A DNA stretch of 64,000 bases from Pelotomaculum isophthalicicum JI (GTDB lineage Bacteria > Bacillota > Desulfotomaculia > Desulfotomaculales > Pelotomaculaceae): positions 1 to 64,000 of the forward strand of contig NZ_JAKOAV010000005.1 of NCBI RefSeq assembly GCF_029478095.1, in the 5' to 3' direction. How positions within the stretch are numbered: the stretch's first letter is position 1; each line of letters starts with the position of its first letter. The notes beneath the pieces are model-generated. The model did no database searches and was not told the DNA's origin. It saw only the letters and a program-made list of their open reading frames with translations. Of the stretch, positions 19,056 to 27,233 are shown piece by piece. Both the position numbers and the translations under genes were made by a program.

Positions 19056-20405
19056 ATGCGTGCGAAGTCGTTTTTTCAATGTAGTGTGTGCGGACATCAG
19101 TCTACCCGCTGGCTGGGGCGTTGCCCAGGCTGTGGCGCGTGGAACAGTTTGGTGGAAGAGTTGGGCAGCCGCCAGATTGCTGGCCGGACCCCTGGTAGAG
19201 AAGTTATTCCAAGTCCGGTGACAGAAATTCCTGCCCTGGGGGAGGAACGGCTGCCTGTTGGGATTGATGAACTGGACCGTGTTCTCGGGGGGGGAGTGGT
19301 TCCGGGATCCTTGATTCTGGTCGGCGGCGATCCTGGTATCGGCAAATCCACTCTGCTGTTGCAGATTGCATACCGGTTCAGCGATAGGCTGCAAGTGCTA
19401 TATGTGTCCGGTGAGGAATCGGTCCGGCAGATCAGAATACGGGCCGACCGGTTGGGAGCTTTGTCACCCAACTTATTGCTGGTAGCTGAAACCGATATTG
19501 ATCTAATTGAGCGGCATCTTAATGATGTAAACCCGCCTGTGGCAATTATTGATTCTATCCAAACCATGTTTAAGAACGATCTCGGATCGGTTCCCGGTAG
19601 CGTCGGGCAGGTTCGTGAGTGTACAGCACAATTAATGCGTTTAGCCAAGGCTACCGGGATATCCGTCTTCTTGGTCGGCCATGTGACCAAGGAGGGATTG
19701 TTGGCGGGGCCGCGCGTACTTGAGCATATGGTAGATACTGTTCTTTACCTTGAAGGCGACCGGCACCAGTCTTTTCGCATTCTGAGAGGAGTAAAAAACA
19801 GATTCGGGTCTACCAATGAAATAGGTGTTTTCGAAATGCGCGGACAAGGACTGGTTGAGGTCGCCAACCCTTCGCTCCTTTTTTTGAACCAGTACCCTGG
19901 TGAAAGCGTACCCGGCACAGCAGTAGTGTCAAGTCTTGAGGGATCGAGACCTTTGCTCGTTGAAATACAGGCGCTGGTATCGCCTGCCGGTTACGGCGTC
20001 CCGCGGCGGATGACGGCTGGTGTGGATCACAACCGGGTAGCCCTTATTGCGGCTGTGTTGGAAAAAAGAATCGGACTGAACCTTGGCAGCAATGATATTT
20101 ATGTTAATGCCGTCGGGGGGGTTAAACTGGATGAACCTGCGGTTGACCTGGGCATTGCCCTGGCGCTGACTTCGAGTTTTCGGGATGTCCCTGTGGAATC
20201 CGGTCTTGCCGCGGCTGGTGAGATTGGCCTGGCCGGGGAACTTCGCCCGGTGCCGGGTGCCGCAAAACGGGTGAACGAGGCTTTTAAACTGGGTTTCAAC
20301 CGTTTTTTACTTTCTGCGCAAAGTGAAATTCAAAATAAGACAGAAGCCGAGGTTTTGCGGGCGGTTACACTGGCCGAAGCCTTGGAAGTGGCTATCAAGC
20401 TGTGA
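19056..20405 (+). CDS. radA: DNA repair protein RadA (Sms)
   Basis: A RecA-related ATPase/helicase that processes recombination intermediates. The 449-residue product has an N-terminal zinc finger (Cys9, Cys12, Cys23, Cys26), Walker A GGDPGIGKST near residues 90-99, the RadA-specific KNRFG motif near 247-251, and a C-terminal Lon-like domain (VNAVGGVKLDEPAVDLG onward). All parts are intact. disA starts 9 nt after the stop, matching the conserved radA-disA pair. Confidence 0.97.
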   Translation: MRAKSFFQCSVCGHQSTRWLGRCPGCGAWNSLVEELGSRQIAGRTPGREVIPSPVTEIPALGEERLPVGIDELDRVLGGGVVPGSLILVGGDPGIGKSTLLLQIAYRFSDRLQVLYVSGEESVRQIRIRADRLGALSPNLLLVAETDIDLIERHLNDVNPPVAIIDSIQTMFKNDLGSVPGSVGQVRECTAQLMRLAKATGISVFLVGHVTKEGLLAGPRVLEHMVDTVLYLEGDRHQSFRILRGVKNRFGSTNEIGVFEMRGQGLVEVANPSLLFLNQYPGESVPGTAVVSSLEGSRPLLVEIQALVSPAGYGVPRRMTAGVDHNRVALIAAVLEKRIGLNLGSNDIYVNAVGGVKLDEPAVDLGIALALTSSFRDVPVESGLAAAGEIGLAGELRPVPGAAKRVNEAFKLGFNRFLLSAQSEIQNKTEAEVLRAVTLAEALEVAIKL

Positions 20406-20414
20406 GGTGGAATA

Positions 20415-21491
20415 GTGAAAGAAGAGAAATATGAAGACAAACTCCTGAAAGTCCTGCGCGCGGTAGCGCCTGGAACTCTGCTGCGTGAAGGTTTAGAGAA
20501 TATTTTAAAGGCCAAGTCAGGCGGGCTGATTGTTATCGGGGACTCGCCGGAGGTAATGGAAATAACGGAAGGCGGGTTCTATGTCAATGCGGATTATACC
20601 CCGGCCAATTTATATGAGTTGGCTAAAATGGACGGCGCAATTATTCTCAGTAATGATGCGAAAAAAATATTAAGGTTCAACGCTCAGTTAGTCCCCAATC
20701 AGAATATACCCTCAAGCGAAACAGGCATTCGTCACCGCTCGGCTGAAAGGGCTGCCAAACAAACTGGAAATATGGTAATAGCCATTTCCCAGCGCCGTAG
20801 TGTAATCACTGTTTATCAAGGCGCTTTAAAGTATGTGCTAGGCGCCCTGGGTGTTGTTTTGGCCAAGGCAAACCAGGCGATTCAAACTTTGGAGAAATAC
20901 CGTTCAGTTTTGAACAAGGTTCTGGTAGGGCTTAGCATTCTTGAGTTTGAGGATTCAGTAATGCTTTATGATGTTGCCAAGGCTATTCAGCGGACAGAAA
21001 TGGTTTTGCGCGTGGTTAATGAAGTTGAAAGATATACTAGCGAGCTAGGTGTTGAGGGGCGTTTAATTACCATGCAGGTGGAAGAATTGACGGTTAATGT
21101 GAAAGAAGAAGGATTGCTGGTTATTCAAGATTACGCGACTATGGCCGGTGAAAAGCACCCTTCAAGTATTCTTAACGTAATCGGCAGTTGGCCCGCGGAG
21201 GATTTGCTGGACCTGTCGTTGATTACCCGCGCTCTGGGCTATCCCGGCAATGCCAGTATTCTGGAACAGCATGTATCCCCGCGGGGGTTCCGTGTTTTGG
21301 AGAAAATACCCAGGTTGCCCTTGCCGGTAATTGATAATCTGGTGAAAACTTTCGATAATCTGAAAAGAATCCTGGTTGCGACGATTGAGGAACTGGACGA
21401 AGTGGAAGGCATTGGCGAGGTCCGCGCCAGATCGATTAAAGAAGGGTTGAGCCGTTACCACGAGCAATTGATGCAAGAGCGTCACGGGTAA
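20415..21491 (+). CDS. disA: Diadenylate cyclase DisA (DNA integrity scanning protein)
   Basis: Makes c-di-AMP from two ATP while scanning DNA for branched structures. The 358-residue product carries the DAC-domain motifs DGA (KMDGAIILS, residues about 72-74) and RHR (GIRHRSAERAA, about 106-108), a helical linker, and a C-terminal helix-hairpin-helix DNA-binding region (LDEVEGIGEVRARSIKEGL). The GTG start lies behind GAGGTGG. It is coupled to radA, which is known to modulate DisA in Bacillus. Confidence 0.97.
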   Translation: MKEEKYEDKLLKVLRAVAPGTLLREGLENILKAKSGGLIVIGDSPEVMEITEGGFYVNADYTPANLYELAKMDGAIILSNDAKKILRFNAQLVPNQNIPSSETGIRHRSAERAAKQTGNMVIAISQRRSVITVYQGALKYVLGALGVVLAKANQAIQTLEKYRSVLNKVLVGLSILEFEDSVMLYDVAKAIQRTEMVLRVVNEVERYTSELGVEGRLITMQVEELTVNVKEEGLLVIQDYATMAGEKHPSSILNVIGSWPAEDLLDLSLITRALGYPGNASILEQHVSPRGFRVLEKIPRLPLPVIDNLVKTFDNLKRILVATIEELDEVEGIGEVRARSIKEGLSRYHEQLMQERHG

Positions 21492-21521
21492 CAAATTTTT
21501 AATCCTTATCAGTTAAACATG

Positions 21522-21550
21522 TTGACAGTGCCGTACGGCTATGCTAAAAT
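21522..21550 (+). promoter_or_regulatory. carD promoter P1 (distal)
   Basis: TTGACA (21522-21527), a 17-nt spacer ending GGCTATGC, and TAAAAT (21545-21550). The -35 is a perfect match, and the sequence before the -10 is like that of P2. Confidence 0.8.
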
Positions 21551-21560
21551 TATAGTTTAT

Positions 21561-21589
21561 TTGACAGGGGCTAGACTCTATGCTATAAT
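21561..21589 (+). promoter_or_regulatory. carD promoter P2 (proximal), full consensus
   Basis: TTGACA (21561-21566), exactly 17 nt ending CTCTATGC, then TATAAT (21584-21589): a perfect SigA consensus. It lies 36 nt before the carD start and 39 nt after P1. Confidence 0.9.
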
Positions 21590-21624
21590 TTATACATGGG
21601 AAATATTCGAAGGAGGATAGCGCC

Positions 21625-22101
21625 TTGTTCAAAATTGGTGATAAAGTGGTATACCCGATGCACGGCGCCGGTGTTATTGAGGCCATTGAGGAGAAAGAGG
21701 TTTTGGGGGAAAAACGGCAATATTATATACTACGGCTCCCGGTTGGTGATATGAAAGTAATGATTCCAATAACCAACGGCGGGGGTGTAGGTCTAAGAGA
21801 AGTTATCGACCGGGAAGGGGTGCAGCGAGTTTTTCACATCCTGCGCGAACAATCTTCGGCAATGTCACCCAATTGGAACCGGAGATACCGCGCCAACCTG
21901 GAAAAGATAAAAAGCGGTAACATCTATGAAGTCGCTGAAGTGGTGCGCAATCTGATCAAGCGAGATCGGGAAAAAGGGCTGTCTTCCGGTGAAAGAAAGA
22001 TGTTGGAAAATGCCAGGCAAATTCTAATAAGCGAACTGGTGCTTGCTACAGAACTCGAGGAGGATAAAGCTCAATCTTTACTTGATGGTGCCTTCGCTTG
22101 A
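21625..22101 (+). CDS. carD: CarD/CdnL family RNA polymerase-binding transcription factor
   Basis: A 158-residue protein whose N-terminal TRCF-RID-like domain (MFKIGDKVVYPMHGAGVIEAIEE) binds the RNA polymerase beta lobe. The helical C-terminal domain (about residues 75-150) contacts promoter DNA. In other bacteria this family stabilises open complexes, notably at rRNA promoters. The start is TTG at 21625 behind AAGGAGGA. Two strong tandem promoters precede it, so the product is expected to be abundant. It sits between disA and the PIN-TRAM gene, as in related Clostridia. Confidence 0.93.
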   Translation: MFKIGDKVVYPMHGAGVIEAIEEKEVLGEKRQYYILRLPVGDMKVMIPITNGGGVGLREVIDREGVQRVFHILREQSSAMSPNWNRRYRANLEKIKSGNIYEVAEVVRNLIKRDREKGLSSGERKMLENARQILISELVLATELEEDKAQSLLDGAFA

Positions 22102-22235
22102 TAACGTCAGTTATCGCTGGCGTTATTTATTTTATTTCCCATAAAACGGTAATATTTACGGTTGAAGTAGTAATATAAAAAGAAATATAATATTGTTATG
22201 GAGCAAATAATATTTTCGTGGGAGGAGGTGAAAAA

Positions 22236-23378
22236 ATGGTCAAAAAGGTTATTTATATTGTTCTGGTAGCCGGTTTTACCGGACTGGGATTCGCCGCCGG
22301 CCTGAGTTTAATCGATAGCGGTTTGGTTGCTTTTATTAACAATCTGCCCCAACAGCTCAAGTTTGGTCTTATTGGTCTTTCAACATTAATCGGTTTGTTT
22401 GCCGGGATTCCTGTTTCCCCGCTGCTTATGCGTGGCGCTGTACGGCTGACAGTATTTATTGAACAATATCTCCAGCGTACACCGACTCAGGATTTGGTAA
22501 TGGGTTCGATTGGTTTGATTATTGGACTTATCATAGCTAATTTAATGGGTTCTATTCTATCTTATATGGGCTGGATCGGCAAAGTAATCTGGCTGCTGGT
22601 CACGTTGCTTTTATCCTACCTGGGATTAAGTATCGGCATAAAAAAGAGGGAGGATCTGCTTGCTCTTTTTGCTAGTTTCTCCAAATTCGGCAAGGAGCGC
22701 AGCCCCAAGTCGGATAACCGCAGCGGTAATTCTAAAATACTTGATACCAGCGTGATTATTGACGGCAGAATCGCTGATCTGTGTGAAAGTGGTTTTATTG
22801 AAGGGACATTAATTATTCCTGCTTTTGTGATTGAGGAACTGCGCCACATTGCTGATTCCTCTGATCTCCTGAAAAGGAACAGGGGGCGGCGGGGCCTGGA
22901 TATTTTGAATAAGATGCGAAAAAGGCTGGATATCAAAGTGCAGATTTATGACAATAATCGCGGGCTTGAAAGCGTTGTTGAGGTGGATTCCAAGCTTGTT
23001 AAATTAGGTCAGAAATTAAACGCCAAAATTATTACAAATGACTACAATTTGAATAAAGTAGCTGAATTGCAGGGTGTTAAAGTATTAAATATCAATGAGT
23101 TGGCCAATGCCATCAAACCGGTTGTGCTGCCAGGTGAGGAAATGGTTGTTCAGGTTGTCAAGGATGGGAAAGAAACTGGACAAGGAGTGGCTTACCTTGA
23201 TGACGGCACGATGATAGTGGTGGAAGGCGGCAAGCGTTATATGAACCAGACTATGTCTGTTTTGGTGACCAGTGTGCTTCAAACAGCCGCCGGGCGGATG
23301 ATTTTTGCCAGGCCTAAGTTTGAAAGAAAAGGTGAACCTGGCCCCGGCCATTATAATGAGGTGAATGTTATTGGTTAA
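22236..23378 (+). CDS. yacL: PIN-TRAM domain membrane protein (YacL-type)
   Basis: A 380-residue protein with about four N-terminal membrane segments (residues 1-135), a PIN-like nuclease domain beginning SKILDTSVIIDGRIADL near 168 with conserved acidic residues, and a C-terminal TRAM RNA-binding domain (about 300-360). The family is conserved beside disA/ispD in Firmicutes; an RNA-related function is likely but undefined. The ATG at 22236 follows GGGAGGAGGTG; a start six codons upstream would remove the ribosome site. It overlaps ispD by 14 nt. Confidence 0.92.
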   Translation: MVKKVIYIVLVAGFTGLGFAAGLSLIDSGLVAFINNLPQQLKFGLIGLSTLIGLFAGIPVSPLLMRGAVRLTVFIEQYLQRTPTQDLVMGSIGLIIGLIIANLMGSILSYMGWIGKVIWLLVTLLLSYLGLSIGIKKREDLLALFASFSKFGKERSPKSDNRSGNSKILDTSVIIDGRIADLCESGFIEGTLIIPAFVIEELRHIADSSDLLKRNRGRRGLDILNKMRKRLDIKVQIYDNNRGLESVVEVDSKLVKLGQKLNAKIITNDYNLNKVAELQGVKVLNINELANAIKPVVLPGEEMVVQVVKDGKETGQGVAYLDDGTMIVVEGGKRYMNQTMSVLVTSVLQTAAGRMIFARPKFERKGEPGPGHYNEVNVIG

Positions 23379-24072
23379 AGTGGCGGCAGTTATACCGGCT
23401 GCCGGCCGCGGCGCCCGGATGGGGCTGCCGGTGAAGAAGCAATTTCTTCAGTTGGAGGGTATTCCGGTAATCGGTCACACATTGAAGGTAATTGCAGACA
23501 GTCCGGTTGTCCACGATATTGTCCTGGTGGCAAGTCCGGGAGAAGAGGCTTATTGCCGCAACGCGATTGTGGAGCGGTTTGGTATCCGTAAGATTGCAGC
23601 TATTGTACCGGGGGGAAGTGAGCGCCAGGAGTCTGTTTACAACGGCCTTCTGGCGCTTTCTGCCGATACGGACATCGTACTGATTCACGACGGCGCCAGA
23701 CCGCTGCTTAGGCCGGAGGAGTTGCCGGCTATTGTGGACGCCGGTGCGAGATACGGCGCGGCAACCTTGGCGGTACCTGTGAAAGATACGGTAAAACTGT
23801 CTGGGGAAGATGAATTTGTCGCGGGCACACTGCCGCGGGAACGCTTATGGCTGACTCAAACGCCTCAAGCCTTTCGTTATCAACTGATTATTGAAGCGCA
23901 CCAAAGAGCGATGCAGGGGAAATATACCGGAACCGACGATGCCGGGCTGGTTGAAATACTGGGGCAGCCGGTCAAAATTGTAGCCGGTTCTTACGAGAAC
24001 TTGAAGATAACCACGCCGGAAGATTTACTTGTCGCGTCTGCCATAATCAAGGCCAGACGCGCGAGTGGCTAA
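23365..24072 (+). CDS. ispD: 2-C-methyl-D-erythritol 4-phosphate cytidylyltransferase
   Basis: The third enzyme of the MEP isoprenoid pathway, making CDP-methylerythritol. The 235-residue product opens with the nucleotidyltransferase motif IPAAGRGARMGLPVKKQF, and carries the DGARPLL segment and TPQAF, all typical of IspD. The ATG lies in the 3' end of the PIN-TRAM gene behind GAGGTGA, indicating translational coupling. ispF follows after about 300 nt that hold a small repeat element. Confidence 0.96.
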   Translation: MLLVKVAAVIPAAGRGARMGLPVKKQFLQLEGIPVIGHTLKVIADSPVVHDIVLVASPGEEAYCRNAIVERFGIRKIAAIVPGGSERQESVYNGLLALSADTDIVLIHDGARPLLRPEELPAIVDAGARYGAATLAVPVKDTVKLSGEDEFVAGTLPRERLWLTQTPQAFRYQLIIEAHQRAMQGKYTGTDDAGLVEILGQPVKIVAGSYENLKITTPEDLLVASAIIKARRASG

Positions 24073-24205
24073 GTAAACGGGCTAGACAAGAGTAAATTGG
24101 CGACATTTTGTTCTTGCTTAAGAAATGATACTATCCATTGTTTTTTGGATAAGGACTTTTGGGTATACGTAAGTGGCGAATTTGTTATTATTTAGGAAAT
24201 GGGTA

Positions 24206-24352
24206 AGTGGCCTTTGGGTATATAACACGGCTCATGTTCGGCCCTTATAATTGTTTGAGCTCTATCGCCCTCGGGTTCGGTCAAACTCGCTCGTTTCTCT
24301 CGCTCTTTTAATTAGGCCTCAAAATCGCCGTTTATATATACCCAAGGTCACT
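24206..24352. repeat. Short MITE-like element between ispD and ispF (147 bp)
   Basis: Its ends form terminal inverted repeats: AGTGGCCTTTGGGTATATAA at the left, and the complement of AGTGACCTTGGGTATATATA at the right. Related partial copies occur at 6537, 36128 and 37474. A further fragment with TTTTGGGTATAC lies at about 24152-24175. There is no coding capacity. It separates ispD from ispF, which are adjacent in most relatives. Confidence 0.75.
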
Positions 24353-24378
24353 AAAGGCGAATTCGGAGGGAGTAACAA

Positions 24379-24855
24379 TTGCGGATAGGGTTTGGTTATG
24401 ACGTGCACCGTTTGGTGGCGGACAGGCCGTTGGTGCTAGGCGGGGTAAACATACCCTATGAAAAAGGGCTTTTGGGGCATTCCGACGCGGACGTGCTGGC
24501 GCATGCCGTGATGGATGCCCTATTGGGGGCCGCCGGGGAAGGTGACATCGGCAGGCACTTTCCAGACAGCGATCCGCAATATAAAGGGATCAGCAGTTTG
24601 AGCCTGCTGTCCAGAGTTGAGCATATCCTTAACGGAAAAGGGCTGACAGTTGGGAATATCGATTCTGTTATCGTTGCCCAGGCGCCTAAACTGGCGCCTT
24701 TCATGAATGAGATGAAAATAAAAATGGCAAAATCTTTGCGTACTGAGCCCTACCGGATAAATGTCAAAGCCACTACCACCGAAGGACTTGGTTTTACCGG
24801 CACCGGTGAAGGCATTGCCGCTTACGCGATAGCCCTGGTGTTGCCAGCCCGCTGA
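24379..24855 (+). CDS. ispF: 2-C-methyl-D-erythritol 2,4-cyclodiphosphate synthase
   Basis: Converts CDP-ME 2-phosphate to the cyclic diphosphate in the MEP pathway. The 158-residue product has the metal-binding GYDVHRL at the N-terminus, [30 protein letters not shown]-type core, and [17 protein letters not shown] at the C-terminus. The start is TTG at 24379 behind GGAGGGAG. Confidence 0.96.
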   Translation: MRIGFGYDVHRLVADRPLVLGGVNIPYEKGLLGHSDADVLAHAVMDALLGAAGEGDIGRHFPDSDPQYKGISSLSLLSRVEHILNGKGLTVGNIDSVIVAQAPKLAPFMNEMKIKMAKSLRTEPYRINVKATTTEGLGFTGTGEGIAAYAIALVLPAR

Positions 24856-24982
24856 ATGTGGTGTTATAATAAGCTACAATTATTACACCTACTACGCCGT
24901 GATAATCGGCGATATATTATGGGATGAGCATGTTAACAGCTACAAAATAGTTTAATAAAAGTATATAAATAATAATAAATCA

Positions 24983-25012
24983 TTGACACGAACACCTGTT
25001 CTATTCTATGAT
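24983..25012 (+). promoter_or_regulatory. gltX promoter
   Basis: TTGACA (24983-24988), an 18-nt spacer and TATGAT (25007-25012). Transcription should begin near 25017-25020, making a leader of about 300 nt before gltX. The upstream part of the gap (24856-24982) is AT-rich and shows nothing else. Confidence 0.7.
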
Positions 25013-25018
25013 GGATAC

Positions 25019-25285
25019 AGGAGGTGCGTGGCATATGAGTGTTAAGTAAAATTTAGAGAGGAAAAGGTTTCTAAGCAGTTAAATCCGATGATGCGTCGCA
25101 AAGACACGCGGTGAAAGTCGGGCGCGGAGGTTAAATCAACCAGGCGGTGGGTAACACCCCCTTCCGGGCAGAACTGTAAAGCCAGGCGGCATGTCTGCCA
25201 CCCGGAATATGGACGAGAGTCCATAGCTAAGCAGTTGAATCCTGTGAAACTGCCTCCCGTATAGTCGGGCGGGAGAGAAATCTAA
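25019..25285 (+). ncRNA. Structured gltX leader RNA, class unknown
   Basis: About 270 nt of GC-rich, hairpin-dense sequence between the gltX promoter and gene. Visible helices are CCGA/TCGG enclosing GCGT/ACGC, a TATGGAC-GAGA-GTCCATA GNRA hairpin (about 25207-25224), GCAGTT/AACTGC (25231-25254), and CTCCCG/CGGGAG (25255-25276). AAGCAGTTRAATCC occurs twice (25073 and 25229). The 5' ACAGGA (25017-25022) can pair with TCCTGT in the 25231-25254 hairpin loop. The segment GTGCG...GTGTTAAGT near the 5' end resembles the start of group II introns, with ACAGGA/TCCTGT as a possible IBS1-EBS1 pair. No domain V, intron ORF, T-box core or terminator T run is visible. It could be a truncated intron domain I or an undescribed cis-regulatory RNA. 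Confidence 0.55.
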
Positions 25286-25325
25286 ATAGATGATTTGTTT
25301 AGATTTCAGAAACCAGGAACTGATA

Positions 25326-26789
25326 TTGTCATCCGTTCGTGTGCGGTTTGCGCCCAGTCCTACCGGTCCCTTCCACATCGGCGGGGCGCGCTCGGCGTTG
25401 TTTAACTGGCTATTTGCCCGCCGTTACGGCGGTACGTTTATTGTAAGAATAGAAGATACCGACATGGAGCGTTCCACCAAGGAGTCGGAGGAAAATATAC
25501 TTGCGGCTTTACGCTGGCTCGGCATGGACTGGGACGAGGGAGTGGAAGTCGGGGGACCGCACGGACCTTACCGGCAAACAGAAAGACTCGGTATCTACCG
25601 GGAGTATATTGAACACTTGCTGCAAGAAGGTCTCGCTTACCGCTGTTATTGCACAGAGGAAGAACTGGCGGCGGAAAGGGACGCGCTTTTGAAGAAAGGC
25701 GAGATGCCCAGATATTTAGGCCGTTGCCGCAACTTGTCCCCGGAAGAACAATCCTGGTTGGAGGCTGCCGGCCGTCAGCCCGTTATACGTTTCCGGGTTC
25801 CAGAAGGTAAAGTGGTCAACGTCAATGACTTGGTACGTGGAGATGTGTCTTTCGAGTGCAACGGTATCGGAGACTTTATTATATTAAAGTCTGATGGTAT
25901 TCCCACCTACAATTTTGCCGTGGTTGTTGACGATCATTTAATGTCGGTGAGCCACGTAATCCGGGCGGAAGAGCACTTGCCGAACACTCCGAGACAGATT
26001 TTGTTGTACGAGGCTCTTGGTTGGCCTTCACCTGAATTCGCCCATGTGTCGCTTATTCTGGGGAAAGACCGGAGTAAAATGAGCAAGCGCCACGGCGCTA
26101 CGGCGGTTGAGCAATATCAGGAAAAAGGGTACTTGCCCGAGGCGTTGGATAACTTTTTGGCTCTCCTGGGCTGGTCGCCCGGGGGTGAAGAGGAAATTCT
26201 TACTATTGAAGCTTTAAAACAGCAGTTTTCCCTGGAAAGAGTGGCTAAAAGCCCCGCTGTATTTGACCTTGATAAATTGAACTGGCTGAACGGGCATTAT
26301 ATCCGGCAGGCGCCCTTGGGAGAAATTACGGATTTGGCCATCCCTTATTTAGAAAAAGCCGGGTATATTACGACACCGTTATCGCAGCCAAAATACGAAT
26401 GGGTTAAAATGGTGGTGGATGCCGTCAGGGAATACCTCACCTGTTTATCGGAGATTACCGGCCATGTAGCTTTCTTTTTTGCGGACATGATTGAGGTGAA
26501 AGAGAATGAGGCAAAAGAAATTCTGTCAGGTGAGCAGGTGCCGGCAGTGTTGGCCGCCTTGCGCAATAAAGTGGCCGGCAGCGGTGAGTTGACTAATTCC
26601 GAGGCGAAGCTTTTGTTAAAAGAAGTCGGCAAGGAAACCGGTTTCAAAGGCAAGCAGGTGTTTATGCCAGTGCGGGTAGCGCTGACCGGCAGCACCCACG
26701 GACCCGAACTCAATCAGGTTATGGTCATCCTCGGCAAAGATAAAATTTATAGCCGCCTTGACAGGGCGTTGGACATGATTTCACGATGA
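25326..26789 (+). CDS. gltX: Glutamyl-tRNA synthetase
   Basis: A class I synthetase that charges tRNA-Glu (and supplies Glu-tRNA for tetrapyrrole synthesis where the C5 pathway is used). It has the N-terminal [18 protein letters not shown] with the HIGG signature, KMSKR near residue 250 ([10 protein letters not shown]), and a C-terminal anticodon-binding domain. I chose the TTG at 25326 ([11 protein letters not shown]) because AGGA sits 7 nt before it and family similarity begins there. An ATG at 25290 would add 12 residues but lies inside a 10-bp hairpin (GAAATCTAAA/TTTAGATTTC). The neighbouring cysE found in Bacillus is absent. Confidence 0.95.
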   Translation: MSSVRVRFAPSPTGPFHIGGARSALFNWLFARRYGGTFIVRIEDTDMERSTKESEENILAALRWLGMDWDEGVEVGGPHGPYRQTERLGIYREYIEHLLQEGLAYRCYCTEEELAAERDALLKKGEMPRYLGRCRNLSPEEQSWLEAAGRQPVIRFRVPEGKVVNVNDLVRGDVSFECNGIGDFIILKSDGIPTYNFAVVVDDHLMSVSHVIRAEEHLPNTPRQILLYEALGWPSPEFAHVSLILGKDRSKMSKRHGATAVEQYQEKGYLPEALDNFLALLGWSPGGEEEILTIEALKQQFSLERVAKSPAVFDLDKLNWLNGHYIRQAPLGEITDLAIPYLEKAGYITTPLSQPKYEWVKMVVDAVREYLTCLSEITGHVAFFFADMIEVKENEAKEILSGEQVPAVLAALRNKVAGSGELTNSEAKLLLKEVGKETGFKGKQVFMPVRVALTGSTHGPELNQVMVILGKDKIYSRLDRALDMISR

Positions 26790-26807
26790 AGCAAATTTGT
26801 CAGTAGA

Positions 26808-27216
26808 CAGTAGTCAGTATTCAGTAGTCAGACGACTATGAAGCTTCGCTTCACCATCATATCGATGAAAATTGGTAATGTTTATTTTGAAGGAGAATAA
26901 GAGAACGGTTTATCGTCTATCCGGGTGTTTCCGAAGCATAAGATATACGGTTCGTCGTCGCAATTTTGGGGTGTCGCCGTCTTATAACAGCGAACATTGC
27001 AGTATATTTCCATAAACGTAGCAAAACGAATAAAATCTGCTATCTAAATATTGTACGGGGTTCTGTTGAAGAATACCGGTATTACCTGATTCTTGCGAAA
27101 ATATTGGATACAATGATATTTCCAAAAACAAAACTTTAATTTACAAAAAGTTAGTAATTCCTGTAGCATTTGAACGGGTTATTCTGACTACTGGCTACTG
27201 AATACTGACTACTGAA
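26808..27216. repeat. Non-coding block bounded by inverted heptamer arrays
   Basis: The gltX-cysS gap (444 nt) is framed by TCAGTAG-type heptamers. The left array at 26808-26840 and the right array at 27184-27216 are inverted and share AGTAGTCAGTATTCAGTAG over about 24 bp with one mismatch. Between them lie about 345 nt of AT-rich sequence with a small GAAGC/GCTTC hairpin near 26850 and no open frame that I can support. It may be a non-autonomous repeat element with internal cargo. Confidence 0.65.
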
Positions 27217-27233
27217 TTGAAGGAGGCCGGACG

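Noticed and set aside
25019-25285. gltX leader as T-box, RNase P RNA, lysine or cobalamin riboswitch
   Set aside because: No T-box core (TGGNACCGCG) and no RNase P conserved regions. Short similarities (GAGGTGCG; GGTGAAAGTCGG; AGCCAGG ... CTGCC) do not occur in the order and spacing of lysine or cobalamin riboswitches.
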